64,000 nucleotides of DNA from Hygrocybe punicea. Its lineage: Eukaryota > Basidiomycota > Agaricomycetes > Agaricales > Hygrophoraceae. Of this stretch, positions 1 to 11,504 are shown in pieces (position 1 is the stretch's first letter; the number at the start of each line of letters is the position of its first letter). A program made the translations under genes and the position numbers. The stretch is taken from contig OY744461.1 of the NCBI GenBank assembly GCA_963556145.1, forward strand, positions 4,650,001-4,714,000. Reading direction: 5' to 3'. The notes beneath the pieces were generated by a model, which saw only the letters and a list, made by a program, of their open reading frames with translations, had not been told where the DNA came from and made no database searches.

Positions 1-2860
1 TTTTGTCTGGCTTGATCTTGTAGATGTGAGTGAGGACATGTAAGGGTGATCTGTGTCTCACCATGAAGTGTTGTGCACAAGTCCTGATTGGCTTGTGTAG
101 GGGATGTGTGGTTTGAAGTGTTGCCATTCTCATGGCAGTGTGATGGCAGGTTCTGTGTAGTGTTAGCTCCATTGGTAGCAGTCCTGTGTGCAGTAGTACT
201 AGGTCGGTGGGCATGGTTCTTAGTGCTCCTGAAATGGGCACCGCTGCCAGTCTGTGTATCTTCTCCAGCCTCCTAGTGAGTCCCACCAATCCTCTCTTCT
301 TATTCGAGCCTTCGACTGCGTAAATCGGGGTGTACCAAATGTCGGCTGTGTAGGTCATTTTTGGGATTGCCACAGCAGTGTAGAGTTGCTTCAGCAGTTT
401 TGCGGACAGGCCTCCAGTAGTTCTAGAAATTCTGTGGAGCATCAGCGTCCATTTTGTAGCGTTTGCTATCACCTTCTTGTGATGTTCCTTCCAGCGTAAT
501 TCCTGATTGAAGAGCATGCCTAGAAATTGGTGGAAGGCTGTCGGTACAATCACTGTGCCTTGCAGATCTAAGCTAGGCCGAGCTATGTCCTTTTTCTGTG
601 AGAAGTTGATCAGCGCGAATTTGCTAAGCTCAAATCTTGAATTGTGTTTTTTGGACCAATCTTGAGCCCCCCCTTCCCTCGTCATCATGTCCTTGATTTG
701 CATGTGTGCATCCTCGAAGTTTTGTACTTCCGCATAAAGAGCTGTATCATCCACATATGCGAGCACGAGTTCTGATGTGTATCTAGGCACCTCTATTAAG
801 TCAGCGTTGTAGTAGAGATAGATTATCATGGATACTGGATCTCCCTGCCCTATACCATTGTTCAGCTCAATCCATTCTGATAAAAAATCGCCAAATCTCA
901 GCTGTGTTGTTCTCCCTACTAATATCCTCTCTGTGAGGAGTACCAGCACCTCTGGTATCCTTCTCTTCTTCATGTTGTGCAGCAGCCAAGCCTGGATGGC
1001 ATTTGGGAAGGCTCCCTCTATGTCCAGGAAGAGGACGGTGGCAACTCTTTTGTTTTGCCATGCATGTTTTATTCTGTTTACTAGAAGCTGCATGGAGTCC
1101 GTGGTCGTGTGTCCAGGTCTGCCTCCAAAGTGGTGGGTGGGTAGAAGCTGGTGTTGCCCTGTGAGCTGTGATATATTATCCACCAGAATTGCAGAGAGTA
1201 TCTTTGGGATGGTATTGAGTAGTGCAACTGGATGCCATGCCTTCGGTACATCATATCTTGGTTGGTCTGGCTTTGGAAGAACCACTGTGATAGATTCTCA
1301 CCAAGGGGGGTGGTAAGTTTTGAGGCTAATCACGGCGTTGAAGATTCTGTGGATGTGATCCAGCAAAAGGTCAGCACATTCTTTGAGAATTATATTGGGG
1401 ATACCGTCAGGCCCTGGGGCCTTGTACAGTTTCAGCTTTTCGATGCATTGTTGTATCTGTTCCTTTGTGATCTCACTGTTGAAAGGTACTGGTTCAGGGT
1501 AGATGAAATCATCTGGCACTGAGGTTTCCTCGGGCAGGGGCGGAAAGAAGGTTTCCAATGGTAGCCGGCTTTTAAGTTGATTAGTGTCCACACACCGAGC
1601 TTCCCTTCTTGTGCCTTTAATGAGCGTTGGGATCCTTGCCCTACTACCATCTCCCCCTGGGTTCAAGATGTATTTGTTGACAGTCCAGAGCTTGCCCTTG
1701 TTTCCCTCCTCCAGGAAGTTCCGCCAATGCTTCTCTTTGGCCTTGAGGATTTCTTGGCTTAGTATGTTTCTGGCATTTCTCATTGCTATGTGTGGGGGGT
1801 GATTGGGTAGCGCTTTATATTTATACAATTGTGAACTCAGCTCTTGTTTGTTTTGATGAAGAGTGTCAAGGTCTGGGTTCCACCATCTCTTCGGGTGCAG
1901 GCAAGGTTTGGAGAGTGGGACTTCATCTTCTATCGTTTTTTGTAGTACCTTAGTTAGGTTAGTTGCTGCCTGTTGGAAAGAAGCTTCATCAGTGATTTGA
2001 GTGGGTATGGGTATGGCAACCAGGTTAGTGGCAAGCCGTTCTCTGAGTGCGTCCTTTGTGATTTCTTGGAAGTTTCTCGAGGGCTCCGGCAACAGCTTGA
2101 TTGTTTCTACCCTGAATATGGTTTTGATAGGTACATGATCCGTCCCTGTTGGTCATTCATCTGGGGCCATGTCACACATAGTGAGAAATTCCCTGAGACC
2201 TGTCGAGCAGAATACATTGTCTGTTCGTGTCCAAGTCTTGGTGTTCATCGCTTCTAACGTCGGGATATCCTTTAGAAGTATCATCTCCATGCCCAGATCC
2301 GCTGTCATTTCAATCAGCCTCTCTGCTTCTTCGATGGCCCTGTTCATGAAGAGGTGTGTGTTATGCTCTTCATCCCACATGGGGTGATGCCTGTTGAAAT
2401 CTCCGCCCCATATTATGTAACATCTGGCGTTGCCCCTCTCTGAGGAGAGTATCCTGGATGACTCTTCCACAATGTCCGTTGCATCAGAGTTATGGCAATC
2501 ATTGTATATATTGAGTATAGATATCTGTCCAAAGGGGCTGCTGAGTTGCATAGCGACCACATCATTAGAACCCGGAACACTTAGCTGTTTCCAGGCATTC
2601 TTATCCAGTCTATTGTTTACCAGAATTACGGCCCTAACGGCCTGCTGTTGTGTGCTTTTGGAGGTTGGGTATAATACTTGCCATTTGTGCATTGCTTTTA
2701 TGTTGCCGTACAAGTCTATATAGGGTTCTTGCAGTAATATGACATCTCATCCTGTCGTTGTGTTGGCATTTATGAGCTCCCACTGCACAGCAGGGGATTT
2801 GTTTAAGTTTATCTGTAAAATTTTCAGCCTCAAACTTGTGCGTGTTGGGTTACCTGTCAT
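1..2860 (-). pseudogene. LINE ORF2: endonuclease plus reverse transcriptase, three nonsense codons, 3' truncated by window
   Basis: One reading frame extends from the ATG at 2860 to the left edge, broken by TGA at 2747-2749, 2153-2155 and 1298-1300. The endonuclease shows LQINLNKS at the N terminus, LLQEPYID, GGDFNRHHPMWD and GTDHVPI (the DH of the active site). The RT shows KAPGPDGIPN, ALLNTIPK, HHFGGRPGHTT, LFLDIEGAF (first catalytic Asp) and LAYVDDTALYAE near 731-766 (YxDD). Frame and motif order are intact despite the stops, so decay is by point mutation. The start is chosen because this ATG overlaps the ORF1 stop as ATGA, the stop-restart arrangement used by many LINEs. Confidence 0.88.
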
Positions 2861-4695
2861 AGGACTTGGTGCTGTGATTGTGGTACTGTCTCTTCGTTCC
2901 CTCGTAAAAATGGTGGTGGCAACGGGTTGTCATCAAACCAACTCCTGGGTTGAGCTTGCGAGGGGCCAGCCTCTGGTTCCAGCTGGCTGTTCACTCGTGT
3001 GGGCTGCCCGAGTGGTGTTCTGTCGGAAGAGGATGACACATCATTACCTCTGGACCCCCCAAAACCTAGCATAGTTTGCCATAGACCCGATGCAGTACGA
3101 TTGTTTGATGGTTTGTGGAAGCTTCTTGGGTCCCTGCCAAGGGGCCCCAGACTGCCTCTCATGTAACCCAAGGTGGATAAGTGGGGGGTGTCGAAATTGG
3201 AGGGGGCTTGCGACAGGTTTGGCGTAATGCTGCTGTTGGTGTTGTGTCCCTCCCTAGATTGCATCCATAGTTCATTAGTTGGGAAGTACTGTAGTGTGTT
3301 GTCACTTATCTGATCATTTAATTCCTCGCATTTTTTCTGGAATGTGGGGCATGCTCTGTCCCAACTGGCATGTCCACCTTGCTGGCATGGCATGCAGAAT
3401 TTTGTACCTTCCTGTGTGCAGTCAGCTGTGTGATGATCTTTGGCACACGTACTGCATGTGTCCTTCTCGGCCTTGCATCTGGCTGCATGGTGGTCCCAGC
3501 CTTGACATTTCATGCATCTTGTGGGTTTCCTTTTACATTTTGCAACGTTAATACGTTTATGACAGATGTGTATACCTTTCAATATAGCCATGTTTGTGGC
3601 CTCCAGGGTCGCAAACGACAGTATTACATGGCTGCAGATTTGATTTGGAGAGCATCTCCCTAGAGGTTTTACCCATTGTGCCTTAGTTATGGTGTTCTCC
3701 AGGCACCCATTCACGTCTTCAATCTCCTGGAGGTCCCTTAGCTTGTCTGTGCGAAAGGAGAGCAGTACAAAGTGAGCTATTGTCACGTAAACTCTATGCT
3801 TGATCTCCATATTCCTGCAGAAAAGAGACAGGAACTTCTCGCTGTTCGCTTTGTTCGAGATGCAGCTTGCCATTTTGTCTGAGTTAGCCTCCAGAAGCAC
3901 TCCTCCGCTCTTCAGCTTTGTTGCTCCCAATATCTTGGAATTCGGTGTGGCTTGGATCTCTCTCAAAATAGTGTAAGCTTTCTCCACAATTTCAGTGAGG
4001 CTCATCTTTGACAGATCTCCCCCTCCCTCTGCGTGTTTGTCCATATCGATAAGGATCTGTCTTGCTTTGATTGCTTCTCTTGCCTGGGCCCAAGGGTCGA
4101 GGGTCGAGGCCATGTCCGCATTTGGCAGCTTTTTGTTTAGCGCTTCCTTGTAAGAGCTAGCTGTATTTTCTAGTTTGTTAGATGTGTCCAAAATTTTACC
4201 TGCAGCTGTGGCTATGTCATTCTTCATGTCTGCGGTTGCCTTGCCTAAGTCTTCCATGGCTTTCCGAACCATGTCTTGAATGTTGGATTCCATTGATTTT
4301 ATTATGCGTTTCATGAGGTCTTCAAGTGTTGGCTCGAGCATGATTTCTAGATAGGCTCCCATATTGTCTATCTGTTGCGTGAGTTATTCCGAATGGCCTT
4401 GAAGTCCTCATTCTAGCTCCAGCTCCCTTGCGTGTTTGTCTATAAGAAGGGCTAAGGCATGGACAAGATTGACCAGTTTTTTGTGTTCCGTAATTTTGGT
4501 ATCTTCCGCAGCTTGTCTGAGTAGCTCCGATAGAGTAGTTAGTGAAGGCTCTGATTCTGATTCTATTACCTGTAAATCCACTAAATAGGCCCTTGGCTTG
4601 ATCTGCGTTGGCCAGCTCCTGATTCGCGTCAGCTGATTTTCCTTTTGAGTTTGTTGTTTTCTTGTTGTTCTGTCTTCCTTGGGTATTTCCCCCAT
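2857..4695 (-). pseudogene. LINE ORF1: gag-like protein with three zinc knuckles, broken by two stops
   Basis: The frame from 4695 to 2857 holds a charged, probably coiled-coil N terminus, then a long helical region, then three Cys/His knuckles near 3380-3530: CX2CX4HX4C, CX2CX3HX4C and CX2CX4HX6C. This is the nucleic-acid-binding layout of Tad1 and Jockey-like ORF1 proteins. A TGA at 4406-4408 and a TAA about 24 bases later interrupt the coiled-coil part. The downstream 501-residue open stretch (2857-4362) is intact. The C terminus is Ser/Pro/Gly-rich. The true start could be further upstream in another frame after an indel. Confidence 0.82.
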
Positions 4696-4839
4696 GCAGC
4701 GTTGTTTGCCAGAGAGAGCTCATTGCTCTTGTACTTACCCTGCCAGTATCGCTGTTTGATGTCCCCTCCGTGTCCTCAGAAGTAGTTAGTAATGGAATTG
4801 TAATGGGAATTAGGCCTACAGCCATCTAGGAAGAGACTC

Positions 4840-5897
4840 TTATTTCAGGGTCCCAGTAGGGGTGCCACCACGTAAGAAGTCAAGAAACATCCTCCCATTC
4901 TCCTTGAAGTAGTGCACATGTATAACCTTGACCAGCTTTGTATTGCCACCAATCTTGGGCTCATCAAGAAAGCAGGACTCCACCACGATGACCAATGTAA
5001 AGATCGTCAGCATTCCACCTCCAACTGCATGAAATAAGTTACAACCAAATGCACCAGTGGAGATATGGGCAGGGTTATCATGAGAGAGATTAGAGTACCT
5101 CCCTGATCTAGCAAAGGTGATGGCAGAAAACAATAACCTATATTATATCAAATGAATTGACCAAAATGACCTCAAGTCACTGTTGAAATAACATACTTTC
5201 TGTTGATCTTGTAGATGTCAGTGATGATATCACTGAACTGTGAGTTGCCATTCCCAATTTCACTGGACCAGGATACCATTGCTGCTGCCCTAAATGGTTA
5301 TGAGTAAATGAAAAATGTATGACTGCGATTGCATACTTGATGTTGATGCAGTCTTGGTAGGTGTCAACAAGTTGAGGATCCCTAGTGCCAATATCAGACT
5401 CATCAACGTTTGGAGATGGTAAGCTAGAATCAGGAAATATACATCAGACACCACAGTGTAATGACATGCAATGCACCTGGTAATCTGTGTCAGCACATAG
5501 GACAGATCTCCATCATCACCACTGGAGGCTTTATCGTCATTGGTATCATCAAGCATAATGGCCTTCATGGACTTGGACTTCTTGGATGGAGTATTAGAAA
5601 CACTGTGACGAATAATGAATGAGAATATTCATATCCAAACGTAAAATACACACAAAATTGGCTTATCGGGATTCTTCATTAAGGCTACTTTGCGATGATG
5701 CCTGAACAGTCAAACGATTTGTTTTAACAAATGGATGTGTCTGTCATAACTGAACAACTCACTTAGAACCATAATCCTCTTCCTCTTCCTCCTCTTCCTC
5801 ACCATCTTGTGATTTATTAGATGCAGCTTTCAATTTCTTGGAGGGGGAAGGCGTTTTACTACGGATAACCTGTCATTGATGAAACAATGCCTATGAA
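4840..5897 (-). pseudogene. Broken spliced host-like gene, downstream part (unknown, acidic/Lys-rich)
   Basis: Several minus-strand exon candidates follow each other with plausible junctions. Around 5765-5870 an exon encodes a Lys/Ser-rich then polyglutamate segment (KTPSPSKKLKAASNKSQDG, then E-rich) ending at a GTGAGT donor. Around 5450-5600 a second encodes TPSKKSKSMKAIMLDDTNDD. Around 5170-5420 another reads DPQLVDTYQDC and MVSWSSEIGN. The last, 4840-5133, reads FARSGRYSNLSHDNPAH and ends against the LINE. I do not recognise a named family; composition suggests a nuclear protein with a folded C-terminal part. The LINE cuts off the 3' end, and IR-1 separates it from its probable upstream exons at 10943-11500. 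Confidence 0.45.
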
Positions 5898-5939
5898 AAA
5901 TATTCAGTAGACCCAGTCATTTTGGTTAACCCAATTGCA

Positions 5940-6770
5940 GATATAGTTGCAAAAGGTAGGTACACATAGTGCAGTTGCTTGCTGGGAAGGTAGGTTAACC
6001 CAAAAGACAGCTCTTGCTGGGGAAATGTGGTGTGGTAGGTTGACCCAGGTACAGCTCTTGCTGGACAAGGGCAGCTGGGTGGGTCAACCCGGTGTCAGCT
6101 CTGCCATGGGGTAGGTTAACCCAGGGCAGCTATTCCAGGATGGTTAGGTTGACCCAGGCCCAGCTATTTAAGCAATGTGGGTTGACCTGACTTCAGCTAT
6201 TGCTGCAGCCTGGGTTGACCCGGGTCCAGTACTTGCTGCGGGGCTTGGGTTGACCCGGAGCCAGATATTGCTGCAGCACTAGGTTCACTGGGGTCCAGAT
6301 ATTGCTGTAGCATGGGGTTGACCCTGGTCCAGCATTTCCTGCAGCACTGGTTTGACCCAGGTCCAGCATTTGCTGCAGGGCTTGGGTTGACCCAGATCCA
6401 GATATTGCTGCAGCACTGGGTTGACCCACATCCAGCACTTGCTGCAGCACTGGGTTGACCCAGGTCCAGCAATTTATGCAGTGTCAGGTTGACCCTGGAC
6501 TAGCTCTTGCTGCAGGCTTGGGTTCACTGGGGCCCAGCTATAGCTGCACCGGTCCAGCACTTCCTTTAGGGTGGGTTCAGCCCATCCTGTAACATTGCAT
6601 TGATTGCAGACCCACTCATGTAGCAGGATTGGATTCAGGAGGGTCCAGCTATTGCTCCAGCATTGGGTTGACATGGCCCTGCCCTTGCTGCAGAATTGGG
6701 TTGACCCTGGCCCAGCTCTCAATGCAGGATTGGATTAACCAGGGTCTACCGCTTGCTGCAATGAGGGCCC
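5940..6770. repeat. IR-1 left subterminal array of GGGTTGACCC motifs
   Basis: About 25 near-copies of a 10-bp near-palindrome (GGGTTGACCC, with GGTTAACCC and GGTTCACTGG variants) are spaced 25-40 bp apart, each next to a CAGC(T)ATTGCTGCAG-like spacer. Dense subterminal motif arrays are typical transposase-binding regions in hAT and related DNA transposons. Open frames across the array are a by-product of the repeat. Confidence 0.85.
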
Positions 6771-7245
6771 ATGTTGGTCCACTGGATTGAGCCACATCTC
6801 ACTTCATCTGCATGTATTGCATGTTGACAACATTGACAGAGCTCACAACAGCTCAAGCCAATATTTATTCAGAAACTGCCATATATATAAAGCAATCAAA
6901 ATATTTCAATCTGTACTTCCAGTAAATGTACCATGTAATATAATTTGAATGCACTTATTAAATGCACAAGGAATAGCAAAATTACACAATTATTATTTTG
7001 ACAATGCACAATATCTTACTTTTACTATCAGCTATCAGCCATTACAGGAGCTACTTATCCCCAATGACAATCTTTGGCAAAATCAGAAATTACCCCACTT
7101 GGAATATTGTGCTTTTATATTTCATATTGTTCAATACTCCATTGGAATCAATATATATAACCTCACTATTACTTAAAGTAGACACATAATATTAAAATAC
7201 ATAATTAAATAGTAAAGGGCAGGAGGCAGGTGAGAGGAAGGAGTA

Positions 7246-7600
7246 GTGGGTGTGGAGTGGGAGGAAGGGTGTGGGTGTGGGAGGAAGGTGGGTGTGGGTG
7301 TGGAGGAAGGTGGGTGTGGGAGAAGGGTGTGGGAGTGGGAGAAGTCGGAATGTGGGAAGGCAGCAGGGAAAGGCAGCAGGGACAGGGGGAGAGGGGGATG
7401 TATATACCTGTTGCGTTCCCCTCATCCTCGTCGTGTTCGTCTACGTCTCCGCCATCCTCGTCCCCATCATTCCCATCCCTGTCATCCCCATCCCCATCGT
7501 CCCCATCCCTGCATTCCCGTTCCTGTTCCCCTCATTCCCCTCATTGTCATCATCGTCCTCGTTGTTGTCATCATCCCCCATAGTCCTCATCATCCACTGG

Positions 7601-7647
<47 letters not shown>

Positions 7648-7700
7648 GTCCATCATCCTGTCGTCTCTTCGCTGGCTGTCTCCATCCCTGTCGTCTTCCC
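7246..7700 (-). repeat. IR-1 left low-complexity stretch with (TTG)n microsatellite
   Basis: GT/GGA-rich and then GAC/GAT/AAC-rich triplet sequence (read on the minus strand) surrounds a run of about 15 TTG triplets at 7601-7646. It mirrors 9070-9530. On the minus strand it could be exon 2 of the left transcription unit and would end at a GTATATAC splice-donor-like site near 7405. All six frames stay partly open because of the triplet structure, so coding status is uncertain. Confidence 0.7.
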
Positions 7701-7921
7701 CTGGCTGGCCGTATGTGCCCTCGCCGTCACTGTCCTCGTTGTTGCCGCTGTGCTTGTCTCGGCCATCTGTCTCAGTTATTGGCGCATCGTCATACCTGGC
7801 CTTGCGGCCTCATTTCTGTCGCCATTTTCATCGGCATCCATTCTGTTTGCTGGGGTTGCCATGGCATTGTCTTCTGGGCTGGTGTTGGTTGCAGTTCGGG
7901 TTCAACTATATTTGTCGTGGG

Positions 7922-8066
7922 TCTAGCCACAATCACTATAATCATTAGCATACAACTCACAAAAAATTAAAAAATAAATTACCTCAGGCACCCATTTCAT
8001 TGAAATTTGAAAACGAGGAACTCCAACCGGCAGTTTCCAATTTCCCAAACGGGTCTCAGTTGCCAT
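7922..8066 (-). CDS. IR-1 left unit: exon 1 plus first intron of a short spliced ORF
   Basis: ATG at 8066 opens a 28-codon exon (7983-8066) beginning MATETRLGNWKLPVG and ending at a GTAATT donor. The 60-bp intron (7923-7982) contains a TGCTAATGA branch-point-like sequence and ends in GGCTAG. The exon is related to those in IR-2 and IR-3: shared MAT-x-x-R-x-G, x-L/I-P-V and a final P(E). Relative to the IR-2 exon it is 42 nt shorter, an in-frame difference. Transcription would run outward, into the low-complexity stretch. Function unknown. Confidence 0.45.
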
Positions 8067-8763
8067 GGCTGAAGCTTTTGTATGTACAAGGCATGTATAC
8101 CCCAAGTGAGATCCTGAAAAGATGTAAATATAGTACACCTACTCTCTTGTCAAATTTTGTATTTTATTCGGCCCTGCATAAAGAGTTATTCACAATTTAT
8201 TCCATTTCTCTGCCAGAATTGGCCCCTTAATGATCTAACTTTGTCTGAAAAATCTGAAATTAATCTACGGAGTATGTGAATAAGTACTCATTGTGGTACA
8301 CATAAGTGCCTGATTGTTGGTGGACCAGGACCTATGTTGCAGCCAGCAAACGCACAGAATTGTGCATTGTGGCTGGGCCACACCTCAACCGAAGTCAAAA
8401 CTAGCTGTCCAAACAAGCTGCTTTACTTTGAACCCGTCAAAATTTTCTTGGCTACAACACATTCCTGGGACCACCAGGTGCCAGGCACTGATTATGAATA
8501 CAATGGATACTTTACATAGTAGTTTCAAAATTATTCTCACATATTTCAGAGCAATATTGGTAAAGTTGCACTTTAAGGGTCTGAAATTGGTAGGGAGGTA
8601 TCAATGAATCATGAATATCTCTCTATGTAGGTCACAATAAAATACAGAATTTGGGTAGAAGGTAGTTATAGGCTAATTCTATCCCGATATGGTCTTAAAT
8701 GTGTTACAAAGTTGTTGTGCTCTATGCAGTAACATTGAGAAAAGTCAGATCATGGTTACATAT

Positions 8764-8930
8764 AAGGCAACTCATACCCATTCGGGCAATTGGCAACCTC
8801 CGGCATGTGGTTCAATTGTCGCGTACTCCACAATGCGTCCACGAGAACAGCAACAGCAGCAAAATGAAGTAGAAGATAAGTAGATTTCTTATCTATTACT
8901 ATGCTAACTAATATTGTTGTGTTTATGTAG
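8764..8930 (+). pseudogene. IR-1 right unit: degenerate exon 1 (start lost) and intron with AT donor
   Basis: The exon aligns with the left unit but its start codon is AAG instead of ATG. The frame continues ATHTHSGNWQPPACGS through a polyglutamine run and ends at 8875. The intron (8876-8930) keeps a CTAACTAAT branch site and a TTTATGTAG acceptor, but its donor is ATAAGT rather than GTAAGT. The equivalent intron in IR-2 (46792-46856, minus) has a perfect GTAAGT donor, so the change is a mutation here. Confidence 0.5.
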
Positions 8931-9009
8931 AACTTTCTCACTGCCGTGCCGGGAATGGACCACAACATGCATGCCTATGCCACATCACCTCAACACCCAA
9001 CTGAAGGGC

Positions 9010-9125
9010 CGAAACGACGGATGGCAGGCAACGATGAGGACAGCGACGGTGAGGGCACATATGGCCAGCAAGGGGAAGACAACAGGGATGGAGACAGCCA
9101 GCGAAGAGACGACAGGATGATGGAC

Positions 9126-9172
<47 letters not shown>

Positions 9173-9530
9173 CCAGTGGATGATGAGGACTATGGGGGAT
9201 GATGACAACAACGAGGACGATGATGACAATGAGAGGAATGAGGGGAACAGGAATGGGAATGCAGGGATGGGGACGATGGGGATGGGGATGACAGGGATGG
9301 GAATGATGGGGACGAGGATGGCGGAGACGTAGACGAACACGACGAGGATGAGGGGAACGCAACAGGTATATACATCCCCCTCTCCCCCTGTCCCTGCTGC
9401 CTTTCCCTGCTGCCTTCCCACATTCCGACTTCTCCCACTCCCACACCCTTCTCCCACACCCACCTTCCTCCACACCCACACCCACCTTCCTCCCACACCC
9501 ACACCCTTCCTCCCACTCCACACCCACTAC
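9010..9530 (+). repeat. IR-1 right low-complexity stretch with (CAA)n microsatellite
   Basis: Mirror image of 7246-7700. Plus-strand frame 8946-9332 reads an Asp/Asn/Met/Gly-rich product with a polythreonine (ACA) run at 9125-9170. It lies directly behind the acceptor of the right unit intron and ends near a GTATATAC donor-like site (9366). Confidence 0.65.
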
Positions 9531-10009
9531 TCCTTCCTCTCACCTGCCTCCTGCCCTTTACTATTTAATTATGTATTTTAATATTATGTGTCTACTTTAA
9601 GTAATAGTGAGGTTATATATATTGATTCCAATGGAGTATTGAACAATATGAAATATAAAAGCACAATATTCCAAGTGGGGTAATTTCTGATTTTGCCAAA
9701 GATTGTCATTGGGGATAAGTAGCTCCTGTAATGGCTGATAGCTGATAGTAAAAGTAAGATATTGTGCATTGTCAAAATAATAATTGTGTAATTTTGCTAT
9801 TCCTTGTGCATTTAATAAGTGCATTCAAATTATATTACATGGTACATTTACTGGAAGTACAGATTGAAATATTTTGATTGCTTTATATATATGGCAGTTT
9901 CTGAATAAATATTGGCTTGAGCTGTTGTGAGCTCTGTCAATGTTGTCAACATGCAATACATGCAGATGAAGTGAGATGTGGCTCAATCCAGTGGACCAAC
10001 ATGGGCCCT

Positions 10010-10925
10010 CATTGCAGCAAGCGGTAGACCCTGGTTAATCCAATCCTGCATTGAGAGCTGGGCCAGGGTCAACCCAATTCTGCAGCAAGGGCAGGGCCAT
10101 GTCAACCCAATGCTGGAGCAATAGCTGGACCCTCCTGAATCCAATCCTGCTACATGAGTGGGTCTGCAATCAATGCAATGTTACAGGATGGGCTGAACCC
10201 ACCCTAAAGGAAGTGCTGGACCGGTGCAGCTATAGCTGGGCCCCAGTGAACCCAAGCCTGCAGCAAGAGCTAGTCCAGGGTCAACCTGACACTGCATAAA
10301 TTGCTGGACCTGGGTCAACCCAGTGCTGCAGCAAGTGCTGGATGTGGGTCAACCCAGTGCTGCAGCAAGTGCTGGATCCAGGTCAACCTGACCCCACAGC
10401 AAGTTCTGGACTGGGGTCAACCCAGTGCTACAGCAATATCTGGATGCCGGTCAACCCAGTGCTGCAGCAAAATCTGGATCTGGGTCAACCCAAACCCTGC
10501 AGCAAATGCTGGACCCGGGTCAACCCAGTGCTGCAGCAAATGCTGGACCAGGGTTAACCCAGTGCTGCAGCAATATCTGACTCCGGGTCAACCCAAGCCC
10601 CGCAGCAAGTGCTGGACCTGGGTCAACCCAGTGCTGCAGCAATAGCTGAAGTCAGGTCAACCCACATTGCTTAAACAGCTGGGCCTGGGTCAACCTAACC
10701 ATCCTGGAATAGCTGCCCCAGGTTAACCTACCCCATGGCAGAGCTGACACTGGGTTGACCCACCCAGCTGCCCTTGTCCAGCAAGAGCTGTACCTGGGTC
10801 AACCTACCACACCACATTTCCCCAGCAAGAGCTGTCTTTTGGGTTAACCTACCCCCCAGCAAGCAACTGCGCTATGTGTACCTACCTTTTGCAACTATAT
10901 CTGCAATTGGGTTAACCAAAACGAC
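10010..10925. repeat. IR-1 right subterminal array of GGGTCAACCC motifs
   Basis: This is the inverted counterpart of the left array, with the same motif and spacer. Copy number differs from the left arm around 10310-10660, so the array has expanded or contracted since the arms last matched, while the adjoining AT-rich belt (9597-9990) remains virtually identical to 6790-7180. Confidence 0.85.
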
Positions 10926-10942
10926 TGGGTCTATGAAATATT

Positions 10943-11500
10943 TACACATTGTCATCATTGTCTGTGACATTGGGAGATGACATTTGACATTTCTTCCCAC
11001 TGTAACACATTGGTATCATGTTAGATATGTTTCAACACGGCCTTAATGTTGCAGAGCTTGGCGGAATGCCTAGGATATCGATATTTGTTAACTGATGTTG
11101 CATAACAATTATGTGTGATTATAGATACCTTGTGGGCATTGACAGCACCATTACACTGCCTGCGCTTTGAATACTGACAGCATCATCATTAGCATCGGAC
11201 AAAGCCACACTGTCAATTGGTCAAAGATAGATAACGATTAAAATGATGACACATACATATCATCATCAGCCCAAGTCTTGATGACCTTCTTCTGCTTCTC
11301 AATTGTTGCAGAAGGCCATCTTTAGTACATCCAATAGAGACTTCAGTAATACCAAGTAAAATAGGTAGACGTATGTGGTGGCCTTGGGTTTTGCTTTGAA
11401 GTTTGTTTTCGTGGCAGTGGACTTCTTGGGCAGCATTGGAGAGTGGTAAATGTTGATGGAATAGTCTGTTGTGCAATTCACATGGCACCCAAGCCTGGAA
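10943..11500 (-). pseudogene. Broken spliced host-like gene, upstream part
   Basis: Minus-strand exon candidates encode LPKKSTATKTNFKAKPKATT (around 11380-11450), then EKQKKVIKTWADDD and an Asp/Ser-rich segment VALSDANDDAVSIQSAG ending at GTATCTATAA near 11125. Lys-rich then acidic composition and strand match the exons at 4840-5897 across IR-1, suggesting one gene split by that insertion. The Copia fragment adjoins the 5' side. No named family recognised. Confidence 0.4.
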
Positions 11501-11504
11501 CACT

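Larger units (their letters stand above)
1..4830 (-). mobile_element. Tad1-type non-LTR retrotransposon (LINE), 3' end outside window
   Basis: Two open frames lie in tandem on the minus strand: a gag-like ORF1 with zinc knuckles, then ORF2 with an AP-type endonuclease followed by reverse transcriptase. ORF2 runs off the left edge, so the 3' UTR and tail lie outside. The 5' boundary is placed near 4830, where LINE-like sequence gives way to the broken host-like gene. Both ORFs carry internal stops, so the copy is dead. The order endonuclease then RT, with CCHC knuckles in ORF1, fits the Tad1 clade common in fungi; clade assignment is inference. Confidence 0.88.
5905..10935. mobile_element. IR-1: 5.0-kb long-inverted-repeat (foldback) element with outward-facing spliced units
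   Basis: The two ends are reverse complements: CAGTAGACCCAGTC on the left, matched on the right with one base missing. They are flanked by AAATATT on both sides (5898-5904 and 10936-10942), a likely 7-8 bp target duplication. Arms of about 1.8 kb (5905-7750 and 9010-10935) are nearly identical over long stretches; 6949-7425 mirrors 9348-9824. From each end inward: a GGGTTGACCC-type array, an AT-rich belt, a polypyrimidine stretch, an acidic/triplet-repeat stretch, an intron, a short exon, then a diverged core whose axis is near 8400. No transposase is encoded. A second family copy lies at 45221-50180. Confidence 0.85.

Noticed and set aside
7246..7948. Long overlapping frames (up to 232 codons) with poly-Cys, poly-Val or poly-Leu
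   Set aside because: They are translations of the TTG microsatellite and GT-rich triplet sequence; several frames are equally open.
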